A DNA stretch of 64,000 nt from Clostridium beijerinckii. Its GTDB lineage: Bacteria > Bacillota > Clostridia > Clostridiales > Clostridiaceae. The notes under the pieces are model-generated. The model searched no databases. It saw only the letters and a list, made by a program, of their open reading frames with translations, and had not been told where the DNA came from. Both the position numbers and the translations under genes were made by a program. Below are positions 1-9,450 of the stretch, in pieces. The DNA is taken from assembly GCF_018223745.1 (NCBI RefSeq), contig NZ_CP073653.1, forward strand, positions 4,886,001 to 4,950,000. The letters run 5' to 3'. The stretch's first letter is position 1. Each line of letters begins with the position of its first letter.

Positions 1-167
1 ATTTTTATTTTTGATATATTATTACATTCTATTTTCTAACTATTTATAGTAATTTATTCACAATTCAATTATTACTAATTTTTAAAGAAGAAAGTTTAAG
101 GTGACTTTAGATAAATTCTGTCTTGTGCTTCAAACTCTTTTTATATGTGTAGATTTCCTACAGAATA

Positions 168-212
168 AAAAATAAGCAAATTCCTAGACTCAGGATATTT
201 TGCTTATTTTTC
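168..212 (-). terminator. Hairpin terminator after the nitroreductase gene
   Basis: A 12-bp perfect stem (AAAATAAGCAAA pairing with TTTGCTTATTTT) closes an 18-base loop. Both sides are A/T-rich, so it can act in either direction. It lies 47 bp past the stop codon of the minus-strand nitroreductase gene. Apart from this hairpin I see nothing in the first 258 bases. Confidence 0.7.
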
Positions 213-258
213 TCTATATTGAAACACATCTTGATTCTGATATTTGTTTTAATAGATA

Positions 259-780
259 TTACTTTATGAATTTAATCACTCCATCTTTTCTTCCGTGTGC
301 CTTCGGTGTATTAGCCGGATACCCTAAAGCTGCCATTCCCCAAACAATATGATTTTCAGGTATTTCAAAGCTATTTAATACTTCTCTTACTTCTTTTTCA
401 TCACAAATATTCTTTAATTGATTAACCCAACATGAACCTATTCCTAGTGAATTTGCCATTAAGAATATATTTTCTAATGCACAAGAACAATCCGCAAGTC
501 CATTTGTATTATCTCTATCATTAGACAACATAATTAAAGTTGGAGGCGCATAAAAGTTATATCCAGCATCCCTTTTCAAAGCTTCTCTAACTACTTTTGC
601 AAGCTTCTCCATCTTTTCTTTGCTTTGAACAACTGTGAACTGCCAACTTTGTTTGTTCATTCCGCTTGGTGCATTTACACCTGCCTGTAAAATTAAATCT
701 AATTCTTCATCTTTTAACTGTTCTTCCTTAAAAGCTCTCACACTTCTTCTTGTTAATATGTTTTGTAATACTTCATTCAT
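259..780 (-). CDS. Nitroreductase family protein
   Basis: A 173-residue flavoprotein of the NfsB/FRase-like nitroreductase superfamily, which uses FMN and NAD(P)H to reduce nitro compounds, quinones or similar acceptors in the cytoplasm. The N-terminal RRSVRAF motif (residues 12-18) is the usual FMN-phosphate contact, followed by the family APSGMNKQSW stretch near residue 37. GIGSCWVNQL (about residues 113-122) and the late GYPA element also fit. The length matches the short clostridial subgroup. It stands alone, with its own terminator downstream and an AraC regulator gene upstream on the same strand. The physiological substrate cannot be read from the sequence. Confidence 0.88.
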   Translation of the reverse strand: MNEVLQNILTRRSVRAFKEEQLKDEELDLILQAGVNAPSGMNKQSWQFTVVQSKEKMEKLAKVVREALKRDAGYNFYAPPTLIMLSNDRDNTNGLADCSCALENIFLMANSLGIGSCWVNQLKNICDEKEVREVLNSFEIPENHIVWGMAALGYPANTPKAHGRKDGVIKFIK

Positions 781-929
781 GATAACATCTCCTTTTACGC
801 AAAAATGTTTATACGTTATTTTTCCATTTAATTTAAAGATAATTAATTATAGTTTTATATTTAAATTATACCACTATATTAATTTTATAACTAATTGCAC
901 TAAGCAGTTTTTAATTAACATCAGCTTTT

Positions 930-1769
930 CTATTCATTAGGTAGTTTAATATAATCAATGCTACTTTTTCTATATTGCACAGGTGTAATATTAAACTGTT
1001 TCTTAAAATGTTTATAAAAAGTAGGAGTATCCTTAAATCCACAAGAATAAGAAATCTCTGTTATATTCATCTTCGTGGTTTCAAGTAAATTCACAGCAGT
1101 ATTTAACCGAAAAGATATAAGATATTTCTGAGGTGAAATTTTATATTCCTCCATAAATATTTTATATAAATATGTTCTATCAATTCCAACGTATTTAGCT
1201 ATGTCGCTAACTTTGATATCATAGCCAAAGTTATTATAAATATAATCGCGAGCCTTATCAGCATATGATCCACAAGTGTTTTTTTCTTTTATATTTACCT
1301 GATCATACATGCTCGAAAAACACATATACAACTGACCAATGAGAGCATACTCATTGTGACTATCTTCTTCATAATTATGTATTAGTAAAAGTAGTCTTTC
1401 TTTGAAAACCCCATTACTGTTATCCTTGAAAATTAAATTATTTTTCGATAATCCACAATTTTTTAGAATAGTGCTAGCATCATTCCCATCAAAACTTACC
1501 CAACAGTACTCCCAAGGCTCTTCTTTATCTGCTTTATAATAGGTAGATTCACCCGGACAAATTAAGAAAGCCTCTCCACCTTGTAATTCATAGCATTTGT
1601 TATTTACATAATATTTCCCTTTTCCATTTAAAATATAATGCAAAAGATAGTGATGGCGAATGGCAGGCCCAAAAGAATGGGATGGCGCACAGACCTCATG
1701 ACCTCCATAGTATATTGTTAAAGTACTGATTGATCTATATTTTGAAGTAAATTCTGACTTTGCTTCCAT
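930..1769 (-). CDS. AraC-family sugar-responsive regulator (paired with melA)
   Basis: A 279-residue transcription activator of the MsmR/RafR type. The N-terminal cupin-like sensor domain spans about residues 15-110 and includes the block GKGKYYVNNKCYELQGGEAF. The C-terminal double helix-turn-helix domain spans about residues 170-270, ending with the family signature around CGFKDTPTFYKHFKKQF. It is divergent from melA, with a repeat element in between, and is clearly paralogous to the regulators at 7622 and 15514. The inferred role is to activate melA when an alpha-galactoside is present. The start ATG follows a GAGGA ribosome site. Its promoter must lie at or inside the edge of the repeat that begins at 1798. 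Confidence 0.88.
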   Translation of the reverse strand: MEAKSEFTSKYRSISTLTIYYGGHEVCAPSHSFGPAIRHHYLLHYILNGKGKYYVNNKCYELQGGEAFLICPGESTYYKADKEEPWEYCWVSFDGNDASTILKNCGLSKNNLIFKDNSNGVFKERLLLLIHNYEEDSHNEYALIGQLYMCFSSMYDQVNIKEKNTCGSYADKARDYIYNNFGYDIKVSDIAKYVGIDRTYLYKIFMEEYKISPQKYLISFRLNTAVNLLETTKMNITEISYSCGFKDTPTFYKHFKKQFNITPVQYRKSSIDYIKLPNE

Positions 1770-1797
1770 TAATTAATCCTCCTCTATGGTACTTACA

Positions 1798-2109
1798 TAT
1801 AGATAACCTAATTTAAAACTGTATTTATGTGATAACTTACCGAAATAATAAATATTTTGATTCCGGAAAGCTATGAAAATATCGCTGAAGGTTCTAAGCA
1901 GCAGGTTATACCCACTTTAGCATGCTCCAACTTTCAGTTTGACAAGCTAAAATGGAACAACCTACAGCTAAGAACCTTTAATAGCTCATTTTCAAATGTT
2001 TTCTTCACAAATATATTTATGATTTCTAGTGAAGATATGAACTTAAAGTTTTAGCAACCTTGTAAATATGTTCATCTAATAAGTCCAATTCTTGAATTGG
2101 ATATCTATA
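1798..2109 (+). repeat. Structured terminal-inverted-repeat element, copy R1
   Basis: Full copy of the window's intergenic repeat family (312 bp), type I. The ends are TATAGATAACC and GGATATCTATA (imperfect inverted repeats). Inside are nested helices: P1 ATAAATATTTTG with CAAATATATTTAT, P3 AAGGTTCT with AGAACCTT, and P4 AGGTT..CC..TTTAGC with GCTAAA..GG..AACCT. Constant motifs are TTACCGAAAT, GACAAGC, TGGAACAACCT and ATTTCTAG. About 85% of residues of a chance reading frame are shared with copy R7, but I read this as shared repeat sequence, not coding. Confidence 0.85.
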
Positions 2110-2118
2110 CCTTATGAA

Positions 2119-2178
2119 TATAGCTATCCAACTTTAAAACTAAATTTATGTAATAAACTAAAAAAATCATAAATCCAC
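2119..2178 (+). repeat. Truncated left end of the same repeat (R1b)
   Basis: From TATAGCTATCC onwards this stretch follows the left end of copy R7 (TTTAAAACTAAA, then TTATGT, then AATCATAAAT) for about 55 bases, then the similarity stops. It lies 9 bp beyond the end of R1, so a second copy inserted beside the first and lost the rest, or only its end remains. Confidence 0.65.
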
Positions 2179-2258
2179 TTTTAATTTTTATTAATAAAAA
2201 TATACAAACATTCAACATAAGCACAATTTTTAGAAACATAGAACATAGAAAGTATACA

Positions 2259-2285
2259 TTTACAATTATATAATTTAGTTATAAT
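2259..2285 (+). promoter_or_regulatory. Candidate melA promoter
   Basis: TTTACA and TATAAT separated by 15 bases, with the -10 box 31 bases before the melA start codon. The -10 is perfect but the spacing is short, as often seen in activator-dependent promoters. The ribosome site AAGGAGG follows at 2302-2308. Confidence 0.45.
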
Positions 2286-2316
2286 AAAATCAAAATTACT
2301 CAAGGAGGATGATTAT

Positions 2317-3642
2317 ATGAAAATTACATTTATGGGAGCTGGAAGTACTGTATTTGCAAGAAATGTGTTAGGTGATTGTATGTGCACAGAAGCACTACGA
2401 GATAGTGAAATTGCACTTTATGATATTGATGAGGAAAGATTAAAGGAAAGTGAAATAATCCTAAATGCAATCAACAAAAATATAAATAATGGCAGGGCTA
2501 ATATAAAATGTTTTTTAGGCGTTGAAAATAGAAAGCTAGCACTTAAAGATGCAACTTTTGTGGTTAATGCTATTCAGGTTGGAGGATATGATCCTTGCAC
2601 AATCACAGATTTCGAAATTCCTAAAAAATATGGTTTAAAACAAACTATTGCAGATACAATGGGAATTGGTGGAATTATGAGAGCTCTAAGAACAATTCCT
2701 ATAATGGCTGACTTTGCAAAAGATATGGAAGAAGTATGCCCTGATGCATATTTCTTAAACTATACTAATCCAATGGCTATGCTTACAGGTTTTATGCAAC
2801 GTTTCACTAAAGTAAAAACAATTGGACTTTGTCATAGTGTACAAGTATGTTCAGAACATTTGTTAAAAGATTTAGGCATGGAAGATAAACTAGAAGGTAG
2901 AAAAGAGCTAATTGCTGGTATTAATCATATGGGTTGGTTATTAGAAATATATGATAAAGCAGGCAATGATTTATATCCTGAGATTAGAAAAAGAGCTGAG
3001 CTAAAAAATTCTGGTGAAGAAAAACATAAAGACATGGTTCGTTATGAATACATCAAACACCTTGGATACTATTGCACTGAGTCAAGCGAACATAATGCGG
3101 AGTATAATTCTTTTTTCATTAAATCAAAATATCCAGAACTAATTGATAGATTTAATATCCCCCTAGATGAATATCCAAGAAGATGCATTGAACAAATTGA
3201 GGGTTGGCAAAAAGAGAAAAATGAAATATTACGTGATGGTAAAGTTACACATGAACGTTCAAAAGAATATGCATCTTATATTATGGAAGCAATTGTAACT
3301 AATACCCCTTATAAAATTGGTGGTAATGTGCTAAATACTGGACTCATTGATAATTTACCAGCTGATGCATGTGTAGAAGTTCCTTGTATGGTCGACGCTA
3401 TGGGAATTCATGCAACTCATGTAGGAAAACTTCCAACTCAACTTGCTGCCATGAATATGAGTAATATAAACTCTCAATTATTGACAATTGAAGCAGCAGT
3501 TACAAAAGATAGACGTAAAATCTATCAAGCTGCCATGATGGATCCACATACAGCTGCTGAACTATCCATTGATGATATTATAAAAATGTGTGATGAAATG
3601 ATCGAAGCTCATGGAGATTATATGAAAGACTTTAATGTTTAA
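2317..3642 (+). CDS. melA: Alpha-galactosidase, GH4 family
   Basis: A 441-residue cytoplasmic GH4 glycosidase closely matching E. coli MelA along its whole length. GH4 enzymes need NAD+ and Mn2+ and work by an oxidation-elimination mechanism. Visible are the N-terminal dinucleotide motif GAGST (residues 8-12), IADTMGIGGIMRALRTIP, the metal-ligand region LCHSVQ, GINHMGW, and TESSEHNAEY. It hydrolyses melibiose and related alpha-galactosides to galactose plus the residual sugar. AAGGAGG stands 8 bases before the ATG. It is divergent from an AraC regulator and convergent with the PTS gene, sharing a two-way terminator with it. No melibiose permease lies next to it, so substrate may enter through the nearby PTS or ABC system. 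Confidence 0.95.
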   Translation: MKITFMGAGSTVFARNVLGDCMCTEALRDSEIALYDIDEERLKESEIILNAINKNINNGRANIKCFLGVENRKLALKDATFVVNAIQVGGYDPCTITDFEIPKKYGLKQTIADTMGIGGIMRALRTIPIMADFAKDMEEVCPDAYFLNYTNPMAMLTGFMQRFTKVKTIGLCHSVQVCSEHLLKDLGMEDKLEGRKELIAGINHMGWLLEIYDKAGNDLYPEIRKRAELKNSGEEKHKDMVRYEYIKHLGYYCTESSEHNAEYNSFFIKSKYPELIDRFNIPLDEYPRRCIEQIEGWQKEKNEILRDGKVTHERSKEYASYIMEAIVTNTPYKIGGNVLNTGLIDNLPADACVEVPCMVDAMGIHATHVGKLPTQLAAMNMSNINSQLLTIEAAVTKDRRKIYQAAMMDPHTAAELSIDDIIKMCDEMIEAHGDYMKDFNV

Positions 3643-3655
3643 ACACTATATTATT

Positions 3656-3706
3656 AAAAATCCCCTAAAAACATTCACCTAATCCTTTTAGGGGATTTTC
3701 TTTCTT
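3656..3706. terminator. Bidirectional terminator between melA and the PTS gene
   Basis: Perfect 14-bp stem AAAATCCCCTAAAA with TTTTAGGGGATTTT, with A-rich and T-rich flanks on both sides. It lies in the 70-bp gap between two convergent genes. Confidence 0.9.
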
Positions 3707-3712
3707 CTTAAC

Positions 3713-5146
3713 TTATTTAGAGACTTTCCCTTTTAATATTATTTTTCCATATAATATTGTAAATAATGCTCCACATGATATTGCAATACAATGTGCTATT
3801 ATGTAATTTACATACCCCTTATTTGCACTTGATGCTATTGCAAAACCAGGAACACCTGTAGTTCCAAATCCTATTGAAACTAGTTTACTAATGTAAACAT
3901 AACCTCCTGCAATTGCTGCTCCCAAGCAGCCTGCAACTAAAGGAAATTTGTTTCTTAAGTTCACACCGAAAATTGCTGGTTCTGATATTCCAAATAATGT
4001 TGAAGTAAATGCTGGAATTGCAAGTTCTCTTATTTTTATGTCTTTCCAATGCAGTGCTAAGTATCCTAAAACCGCTCCACCTTGAGCTGCTACTGCAACT
4101 GACATTAATGGATTCAAGAAGTTTGTGCCTGTATCTGCTAAAAGTTGACTTTCAATAGCACCTAAAATATGATGTATTCCTGTAATAACTATTATTTGCT
4201 GTACTCCTGCAAAAAACATATATCCAAAAATGCCAAAACTTTGAGTTATCCATAGTAATCCCATTGTTACTCCACTAGCCAAAGCACGTCCTACTGGTCC
4301 TATAATTGTGAATAGTAAGAACGAAGCAACAAAGACTGTAAGCATTGGTGATACTAGTAACTTAACGCTGTTGTGAACTTTTCTATCAAAGAAGGTATCA
4401 AGTTTTGCAACCACAAATCCCATCATTAAAGCAATAATTATTCCACCCTGAAAGCCAACTAATTTTATATTAAGTCCTATGACATTTATGATATCTGGAT
4501 TTACAGCACCTTTAGCGGCTTCATAGGCATCTGCTAAATTGCTATTTAACATAACTGCTCCGATAACCAATCCTAATACTGGTTTTCCGCCATATCTTCT
4601 AGTAGCAGAATACACAACTATTAATGGCAGAATACTAAAAACACTAGATGAAACTATGCTAACAAACCTATTTACACCTGATAAAGCTGGATATATTTGA
4701 ATAATTGATTTTTCTCCAAATAGTCCCGCCTGTCCAAGTAATCCTGATAATCCCATTAGTAATGCTGCTGCAAGTATTCCCGGCATAATATCAATAAATA
4801 CATCTGATAAGGATTTAATTCCTCTTTGTAATGGATTAAGCTTCTGAGCTGATTTACTCTTTACGTCAGATAAGGACATATTCTCTATTCCTACTAATTT
4901 AGAAAAAACCTCGTAAACTTCAGTTACAAGTCCAGCTCCAAAAATAATTTGAAGCTGGTCTCCAACTATAAATACTCCTTTAACTAATTCAATATTGTCT
5001 AGTTTATCCATCTTAGCTTTAATATTATCATCTAAAACTATTCTAAGTCTTGTTGCACAATGAGCAACACCTTGTATATTATCTTTTCCACCGATATTCT
5101 GTATAATTTCTTCAGAAATTTTTAGATACCTCTCTTGTTTACCCAT
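3713..5146 (-). CDS. PTS EIIBC component, sucrose/trehalose family
   Basis: A 477-residue membrane permease of the glucose-superfamily PTS. The EIIB domain (residues 1 to about 85) carries the phosphorylated cysteine in VAHCATRLR (Cys30). The EIIC domain (about 105-470) has the family GIHH and GISEPAIFGV motifs. It imports and phosphorylates a disaccharide. The domain order and motifs fit ScrA/SacP and TreB. No EIIA domain is fused, so a shared EIIA must serve it. It is 37 bp downstream of a GH36 alpha-galactosidase on the same strand, so the two are probably one operon, which hints at an alpha-galactoside or sucrose substrate. The exact sugar is inferred, not shown. Confidence 0.87.
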   Translation of the reverse strand: MGKQERYLKISEEIIQNIGGKDNIQGVAHCATRLRIVLDDNIKAKMDKLDNIELVKGVFIVGDQLQIIFGAGLVTEVYEVFSKLVGIENMSLSDVKSKSAQKLNPLQRGIKSLSDVFIDIMPGILAAALLMGLSGLLGQAGLFGEKSIIQIYPALSGVNRFVSIVSSSVFSILPLIVVYSATRRYGGKPVLGLVIGAVMLNSNLADAYEAAKGAVNPDIINVIGLNIKLVGFQGGIIIALMMGFVVAKLDTFFDRKVHNSVKLLVSPMLTVFVASFLLFTIIGPVGRALASGVTMGLLWITQSFGIFGYMFFAGVQQIIVITGIHHILGAIESQLLADTGTNFLNPLMSVAVAAQGGAVLGYLALHWKDIKIRELAIPAFTSTLFGISEPAIFGVNLRNKFPLVAGCLGAAIAGGYVYISKLVSIGFGTTGVPGFAIASSANKGYVNYIIAHCIAISCGALFTILYGKIILKGKVSK

Positions 5147-5183
5147 AATTTATCTTCCTTTCGTATTATACATCTTGCAGAAT

Positions 5184-7370
5184 TTATATCTTTTTGAATC
5201 TCCATTGAATGCTAAGAAAATCTTGCTTTACCCTTTCAATGGTAATCCCGACATTCATTAATTCATCTCCACCAAATATCTCTCCTGTTGAAATATCTTG
5301 ATAATCATATTCCGAATTCAACCCTTTAAATTTTATTGTTCTAATTGGCGCCGCTGGAAGTGATAGTATTCTAACATATGTTGCTACAAATTCACTTTTG
5401 TCATTAGACACAAAATTCCATGCAGCTTCATTTCCATCAAAAGGATTAAATATTCTATATAATTCTCCGAACTGTACTATTTCTCTTATATCATTATATA
5501 ATTTAACTTGCTCTCTAACCATTTCTTTTTCTTCATTTGTAAGCTTTGTTAAATCTAATTCATACCCAAAATTTCCTGTCATAGCTACATGTCCTCTTGT
5601 CTCAAGTGGTGTTATTCTTCCAACTTGATGGTTTGGAGCAGTTGAAACATGCGCTCCCATAGTTATTGCTGGATATACAAAACTCGTGCCATATTGAATC
5701 TTTGTTCTACATATTGCATCGGTATTATCACTTGTCCAAGTCTGTGGCATATAATACAGCATTCCTGCATCAAATCTTCCACCACCACTCGAACAGCTTT
5801 CAAACAGTACATTAGGAAATCTACTTACTAGTTCCTCCATTACCCTATATAAACCTAAGATGTACCTATGACTTACTTCTTCCTGTCTTTCACAAGTCAA
5901 TATTTCTGAGCCAATATCTGTAACATGACGATTCATATCCCATTTTACATAAGTTATTGGGGCGCTTGATAATATATTTGAGACTGATTCTATAATATAG
6001 CTACAAACTTCATCCCTCGATAGATCTAACACAAGCTGATTCCTTCCTAATGTATGAGGTCTGTTTGGAACGTGTATACACCAATCTGGATGTTTTCTAT
6101 ACAAATCACTATCTATAGATACCATTTCTGGTTCAAACCAAATTCCAAACTCCATTCCAATACTTGTTATTTTATTTGCCAGTGCCTCTAATCCATTTGG
6201 AAGCTTACGTTTGTCTACAATCCAATCTCCTAAAGAGCTATTATCATCATCTCTCCTTCCAAACCATCCATCATCTAATACAAAGAGTTCTATTCCAAGC
6301 TCTCTTCCTTCTTTAGCTATACTTTCAATCTTCTCTTCATCAAAGTCGAAATACGTTGCCTCCCAATTATTTATGAGAATAGGCCTTACTTTATTTTTAA
6401 ATTTTCCCCGGCATAAATTTTGACTGTACAATTTATGGTAGATCCTAGACATTTCTCCTATTCCATTTTGTGTATAAACCATGACAGCTTCTGGTGTTTG
6501 GAATCCTTTTCCAACTTCTAGAAGCCATGAAAAATCAAAAGGATTTATTCCCATAGATACTCTAGTATTATTATAAGAATCTACTTGTACTTGGGCTGTA
6601 AAATTTCCACTATAAACCAAATTAAAACTATATACTTCTCCACTATCTTCTGTTGTGTCTTTCCTAACTAATGCTAAAAAAGGAGCTTGCTGTGGGCTGC
6701 TTGCTCCTCTGCAGCTATCTATAAGTTGTACTCCTGGTACAATCTTTCTTCTTGCTATATTCTTTTCATTATTGTGAGCTCCATATAGAGTTATCATTTC
6801 AAAATCATCATCTCTAAAATCAACACTCATACTTAATGCTCTAAGAAGCCTTATACTTTCTTTTCCTTTATTACTAAAGCTAACACTTCTAGTTATTACA
6901 TCCAGTTCTTTAAATAATGTATAACTTAAAGTAACTTCTAACCCAATCACAACATCTTCCATAATAATTTCAAGAGTTTCCGCTTCATCTATATAATTTG
7001 CATAAGTAGCAGGCAAACCTTCAAGCTCTCGTTTTCCTTTATATAATCCATATCCCTTATATCGAAGATCTGAAATTCTATATCCATCATTAATTCTGAC
7101 CTGATACGCTGGAATTCTAAAATCTCCATTTCCAAATGCTTGATATTCTTGAGGGATAGTATCAAGGGAAAAAGTTCTGTCTTTATCGTCTGGATTGGGA
7201 GAAAATCCTCTATCCATAAATACTATTTGATTACTTCCTCTATATTTATTGATTCTTTTACCCCAGTATAAATGTGCTAAATACCCATCTCTTATTACTT
7301 GCATTACATAACTAGTATTCTTCCCCTGCAAATGAAACAGTAATTTTTCTTCGTTTATCTTTATATTCAT
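5184..7370 (-). CDS. aga: Alpha-galactosidase, GH36 family (first copy)
   Basis: A 728-residue GH36 enzyme, the normal length for the RafA/AgaN subgroup, with an N-terminal beta-supersandwich, a central TIM barrel and a C-terminal beta domain. The nucleophile is Asp478 in KWDMN and the acid/base is Asp548 in TSDNTDA, the same numbers as in the Geobacillus enzymes as I remember them. FVLDDGWFG (about 363-371) and WFEPEMV are barrel signatures. It has no signal peptide, so it acts inside the cell on raffinose, stachyose or melibiose. Downstream lies the PTS EIIBC gene; upstream and divergent is a paralogous AraC regulator. It is clearly paralogous to the enzyme at 13084. Confidence 0.95.
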   Translation of the reverse strand: MNIKINEEKLLFHLQGKNTSYVMQVIRDGYLAHLYWGKRINKYRGSNQIVFMDRGFSPNPDDKDRTFSLDTIPQEYQAFGNGDFRIPAYQVRINDGYRISDLRYKGYGLYKGKRELEGLPATYANYIDEAETLEIIMEDVVIGLEVTLSYTLFKELDVITRSVSFSNKGKESIRLLRALSMSVDFRDDDFEMITLYGAHNNEKNIARRKIVPGVQLIDSCRGASSPQQAPFLALVRKDTTEDSGEVYSFNLVYSGNFTAQVQVDSYNNTRVSMGINPFDFSWLLEVGKGFQTPEAVMVYTQNGIGEMSRIYHKLYSQNLCRGKFKNKVRPILINNWEATYFDFDEEKIESIAKEGRELGIELFVLDDGWFGRRDDDNSSLGDWIVDKRKLPNGLEALANKITSIGMEFGIWFEPEMVSIDSDLYRKHPDWCIHVPNRPHTLGRNQLVLDLSRDEVCSYIIESVSNILSSAPITYVKWDMNRHVTDIGSEILTCERQEEVSHRYILGLYRVMEELVSRFPNVLFESCSSGGGRFDAGMLYYMPQTWTSDNTDAICRTKIQYGTSFVYPAITMGAHVSTAPNHQVGRITPLETRGHVAMTGNFGYELDLTKLTNEEKEMVREQVKLYNDIREIVQFGELYRIFNPFDGNEAAWNFVSNDKSEFVATYVRILSLPAAPIRTIKFKGLNSEYDYQDISTGEIFGGDELMNVGITIERVKQDFLSIQWRFKKI

Positions 7371-7621
7371 ATGTATCTCCTAATCTATCTTTAAAATTCT
7401 ATTTGGTTTAAATATTCAAAATATATTATTTTAAAATTGTGCACTAATTTTAAAGTAATATGGAATTAAATATTTTATACTTTAATTTTAATTGTTTACA
7501 TGATATATTTATATAGAAAAATGTAGACTCAAAAAGCATTCCTGTGACAACTAATATTTTTATTCAAAATCTTAAAAATATATAAACTAATATATGATTT
7601 TAATAATGAGAGGTATGAAAA

Positions 7622-8452
7622 ATGGCTTTTGTTTTTTCTAATAACAATGATTACTCAAACATTGAACTTAACCTTTATACATGTGGCATAGAATCTTGCG
7701 AAAGTGAACATTCCTATGGCCCTGCTGTACGAAGTGGCTATATGATTCACTATGTACTTGATGGAAAAGGTACATATAAAGTTAATGGAAAAACCTATAA
7801 CTTAGAAAAAAATCAAGGGTTTCTAATTGAACCAAATGTTCTAATATATTATAAAGCTGATAGAGCATTTCCTTGGAAGTACACTTGGATTGGATTTAAT
7901 GGAATAAAAGCAAAAGATTATTTAAAGAGAACGACTCTATCTTCAGATAATCCTATCTTCTCTTTTCCCGAAAACAGTAATTTGCTTAATTCACTTAGTA
8001 ATATTGTTGATTCATCAAAAACAACCTCTAATAGAAATTTAATTATTTTATCTAAGCTTTATGAATTTTTATATCTTCTATGCGAGAACTTCCCAAATCA
8101 TGAAGTGATAACAACCGATCGACCAATAAATTATATTGAAGAAGCCTTATTTTTCATTCATCAAAATTATGCAGATAAAATAGCTATTAAGGACATTGCC
8201 GCTCATATCTGTATCGATCGTTCTTATTTACATAGAATATTTAAAAATTTCACAAATAAATCTCCACAGGAATATCTTCTTTCTCTACGAATGGAAAAAG
8301 CAGCTTCATTACTTCAAAACACTGAGCTGAGAATAAGCGATGTGTCTCGTTCTGTCGGTTACTCCGATCCACTTTTATTTTCTAAAACTTTCAAAAAATC
8401 AAAAGGATTAAGCCCTTCTGACTTTCGGTATAAATACTCAAACCTAGAATGA
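7622..8452 (+). CDS. AraC-family sugar-responsive regulator (paired with first GH36 gene)
   Basis: A 276-residue regulator with an N-terminal cupin-like sensor (about residues 15-110, containing YGPAVRSGYMIHYVLDGKG) and a C-terminal AraC DNA-binding domain (about 170-272). It shares the YGPA..R..Y..HY element with the regulators at 930 and 15514, so all three arose by duplication. It is divergent from the GH36/PTS operon across a 251-bp gap that must hold both promoters; I see no clear operator repeat there. The ribosome site is GAGAGG, 7 bases before the ATG. Confidence 0.88.
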   Translation: MAFVFSNNNDYSNIELNLYTCGIESCESEHSYGPAVRSGYMIHYVLDGKGTYKVNGKTYNLEKNQGFLIEPNVLIYYKADRAFPWKYTWIGFNGIKAKDYLKRTTLSSDNPIFSFPENSNLLNSLSNIVDSSKTTSNRNLIILSKLYEFLYLLCENFPNHEVITTDRPINYIEEALFFIHQNYADKIAIKDIAAHICIDRSYLHRIFKNFTNKSPQEYLLSLRMEKAASLLQNTELRISDVSRSVGYSDPLLFSKTFKKSKGLSPSDFRYKYSNLE

Positions 8453-8492
8453 TATCTTATATTTTTACTGAATAATATTTCTCTGCCATATA

Positions 8493-8520
8493 ATATAAAT
8501 ATTCATATGAATATTTATAT
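8493..8520 (+). terminator. Perfect palindrome after the AraC gene
   Basis: A 28-base perfect palindrome, centred on the CAT/ATG junction of ATTCATATGAAT, 40 bp after the regulator's stop codon. It is all A/T except near the centre and has no long T-run, so it may be a weak terminator or simply a hairpin. Confidence 0.45.
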
Positions 8521-8526
8521 ATTTAA

Positions 8527-8596
8527 TTAAAGGCTGCTCCCACTTTATCTTGTCCTAATTATCAATTGGGACAGGTAAAAGTAAAGCAACCTTTAA
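8527..8596 (-). repeat. Degenerate copy of the structured repeat (R3)
   Basis: An imperfect hairpin with TTAAAGG at one end and CCTTTAA at the other. Read on the minus strand it contains GGACAAGATAAAGTGGGAGC, resembling the constant GACAAGC..TGGAACAACC side of helix P4. A degraded terminal repeat (GGATATATCTATG) lies at about 8635-8648. I take it as a decayed copy. Confidence 0.45.
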
Positions 8597-8723
8597 TCAA
8601 ATTCTTTAAATAGGATATTTTCTACTGCTCAATTTGGATATATCTATGTAATTTAATTATATGAGCAAATTAATGATTTGAAATATTTTTATACATTCTT
8701 ACGCAAATATATTAAGATAATAT

Positions 8724-9350
8724 TTATTTAAAAGATAAACTCTTTGAACAAATACGTGTTATTATTTTATTTATAATATCTATTAACGGACCTACAAAAA
8801 GTGTAGCAGCTATAGTGCCAATTCCTATAGGCCCTTTCAAAATAAATGCAATTATAATACATATTCCGTCTATAGAAAGTTTTGCTTTCATTAAACTTAT
8901 ACTCTTTTCTTCTGTAAGTGCTACCATTAAGTCATCTGTTGGATTCACAGGCAACTTCGGAATAATATATATTGATATTCCAGTTGCAATTAGGAATATT
9001 CCAATGAAATATATAACTACTTTCTCATAGGTTGTGCTAAACACTATTCTTTCAGTTATCATTACCCACATATCTGTAAAAATCCCTATTAGTATTGAAG
9101 TTAAAAATGTAGTGAATTTTAGAAACCTTTTTCTTACCATTGACGAAATAACAGCAACAACAAAAGATGTTATCCATATTGCTATTGAAACATTAACCTT
9201 TAGCAAGTTAGCTAATCCAAAATTTATAGAATCATATGCTCCCGCTCCAACTTCTGATTTAACTGTCAATGATACTCCTAACGTCATTAATACAATCCCA
9301 CTCAAAAATACCATAAATTGTTTTACATTATATTTCATATTCTTTGCCAT
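8724..9350 (-). CDS. YczE/YitT-like integral membrane protein
   Basis: A 208-residue polytopic membrane protein with about five hydrophobic segments. It shows the features of the YczE/YyaS/YitT family: FLSGIVLMTLGVSLTVKSEVGAGAYDS near the N-terminus, and a later PVNPTDDLM and GIGTIAATLFVGP. The molecular function of this family is unknown; Bacillus YczE is linked to surfactin and bacillaene production. It lies 101 bp downstream of the ABC permease genes on the same strand, so read-through from the sugar transporter operon is possible, but a functional tie is not shown. Confidence 0.75.
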   Translation of the reverse strand: MAKNMKYNVKQFMVFLSGIVLMTLGVSLTVKSEVGAGAYDSINFGLANLLKVNVSIAIWITSFVVAVISSMVRKRFLKFTTFLTSILIGIFTDMWVMITERIVFSTTYEKVVIYFIGIFLIATGISIYIIPKLPVNPTDDLMVALTEEKSISLMKAKLSIDGICIIIAFILKGPIGIGTIAATLFVGPLIDIINKIITRICSKSLSFK

Positions 9351-9450
9351 CCGATATTCTTAAGATTTTACTTTGATAATCAGATATTAGGTATATTTAT
9401 TGCTTCTTGCGCTTTTCCAAATAGCTGTAACTCTTCTATATGAATCATTC

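Noticed and set aside
1857..2054. Two similar small reading frames, here and at 30618-30842, about 85% alike as proteins
   Set aside because: Both lie wholly inside copies of the structured repeat. Neither has a ribosome site, and in other copies the frame is broken. The likeness comes from the repeat itself.
7371..7621. Search for a shared operator in the three AraC/alpha-galactosidase gaps
   Set aside because: I compared the three divergent gaps by eye and found no common inverted or direct repeat clear enough to report.
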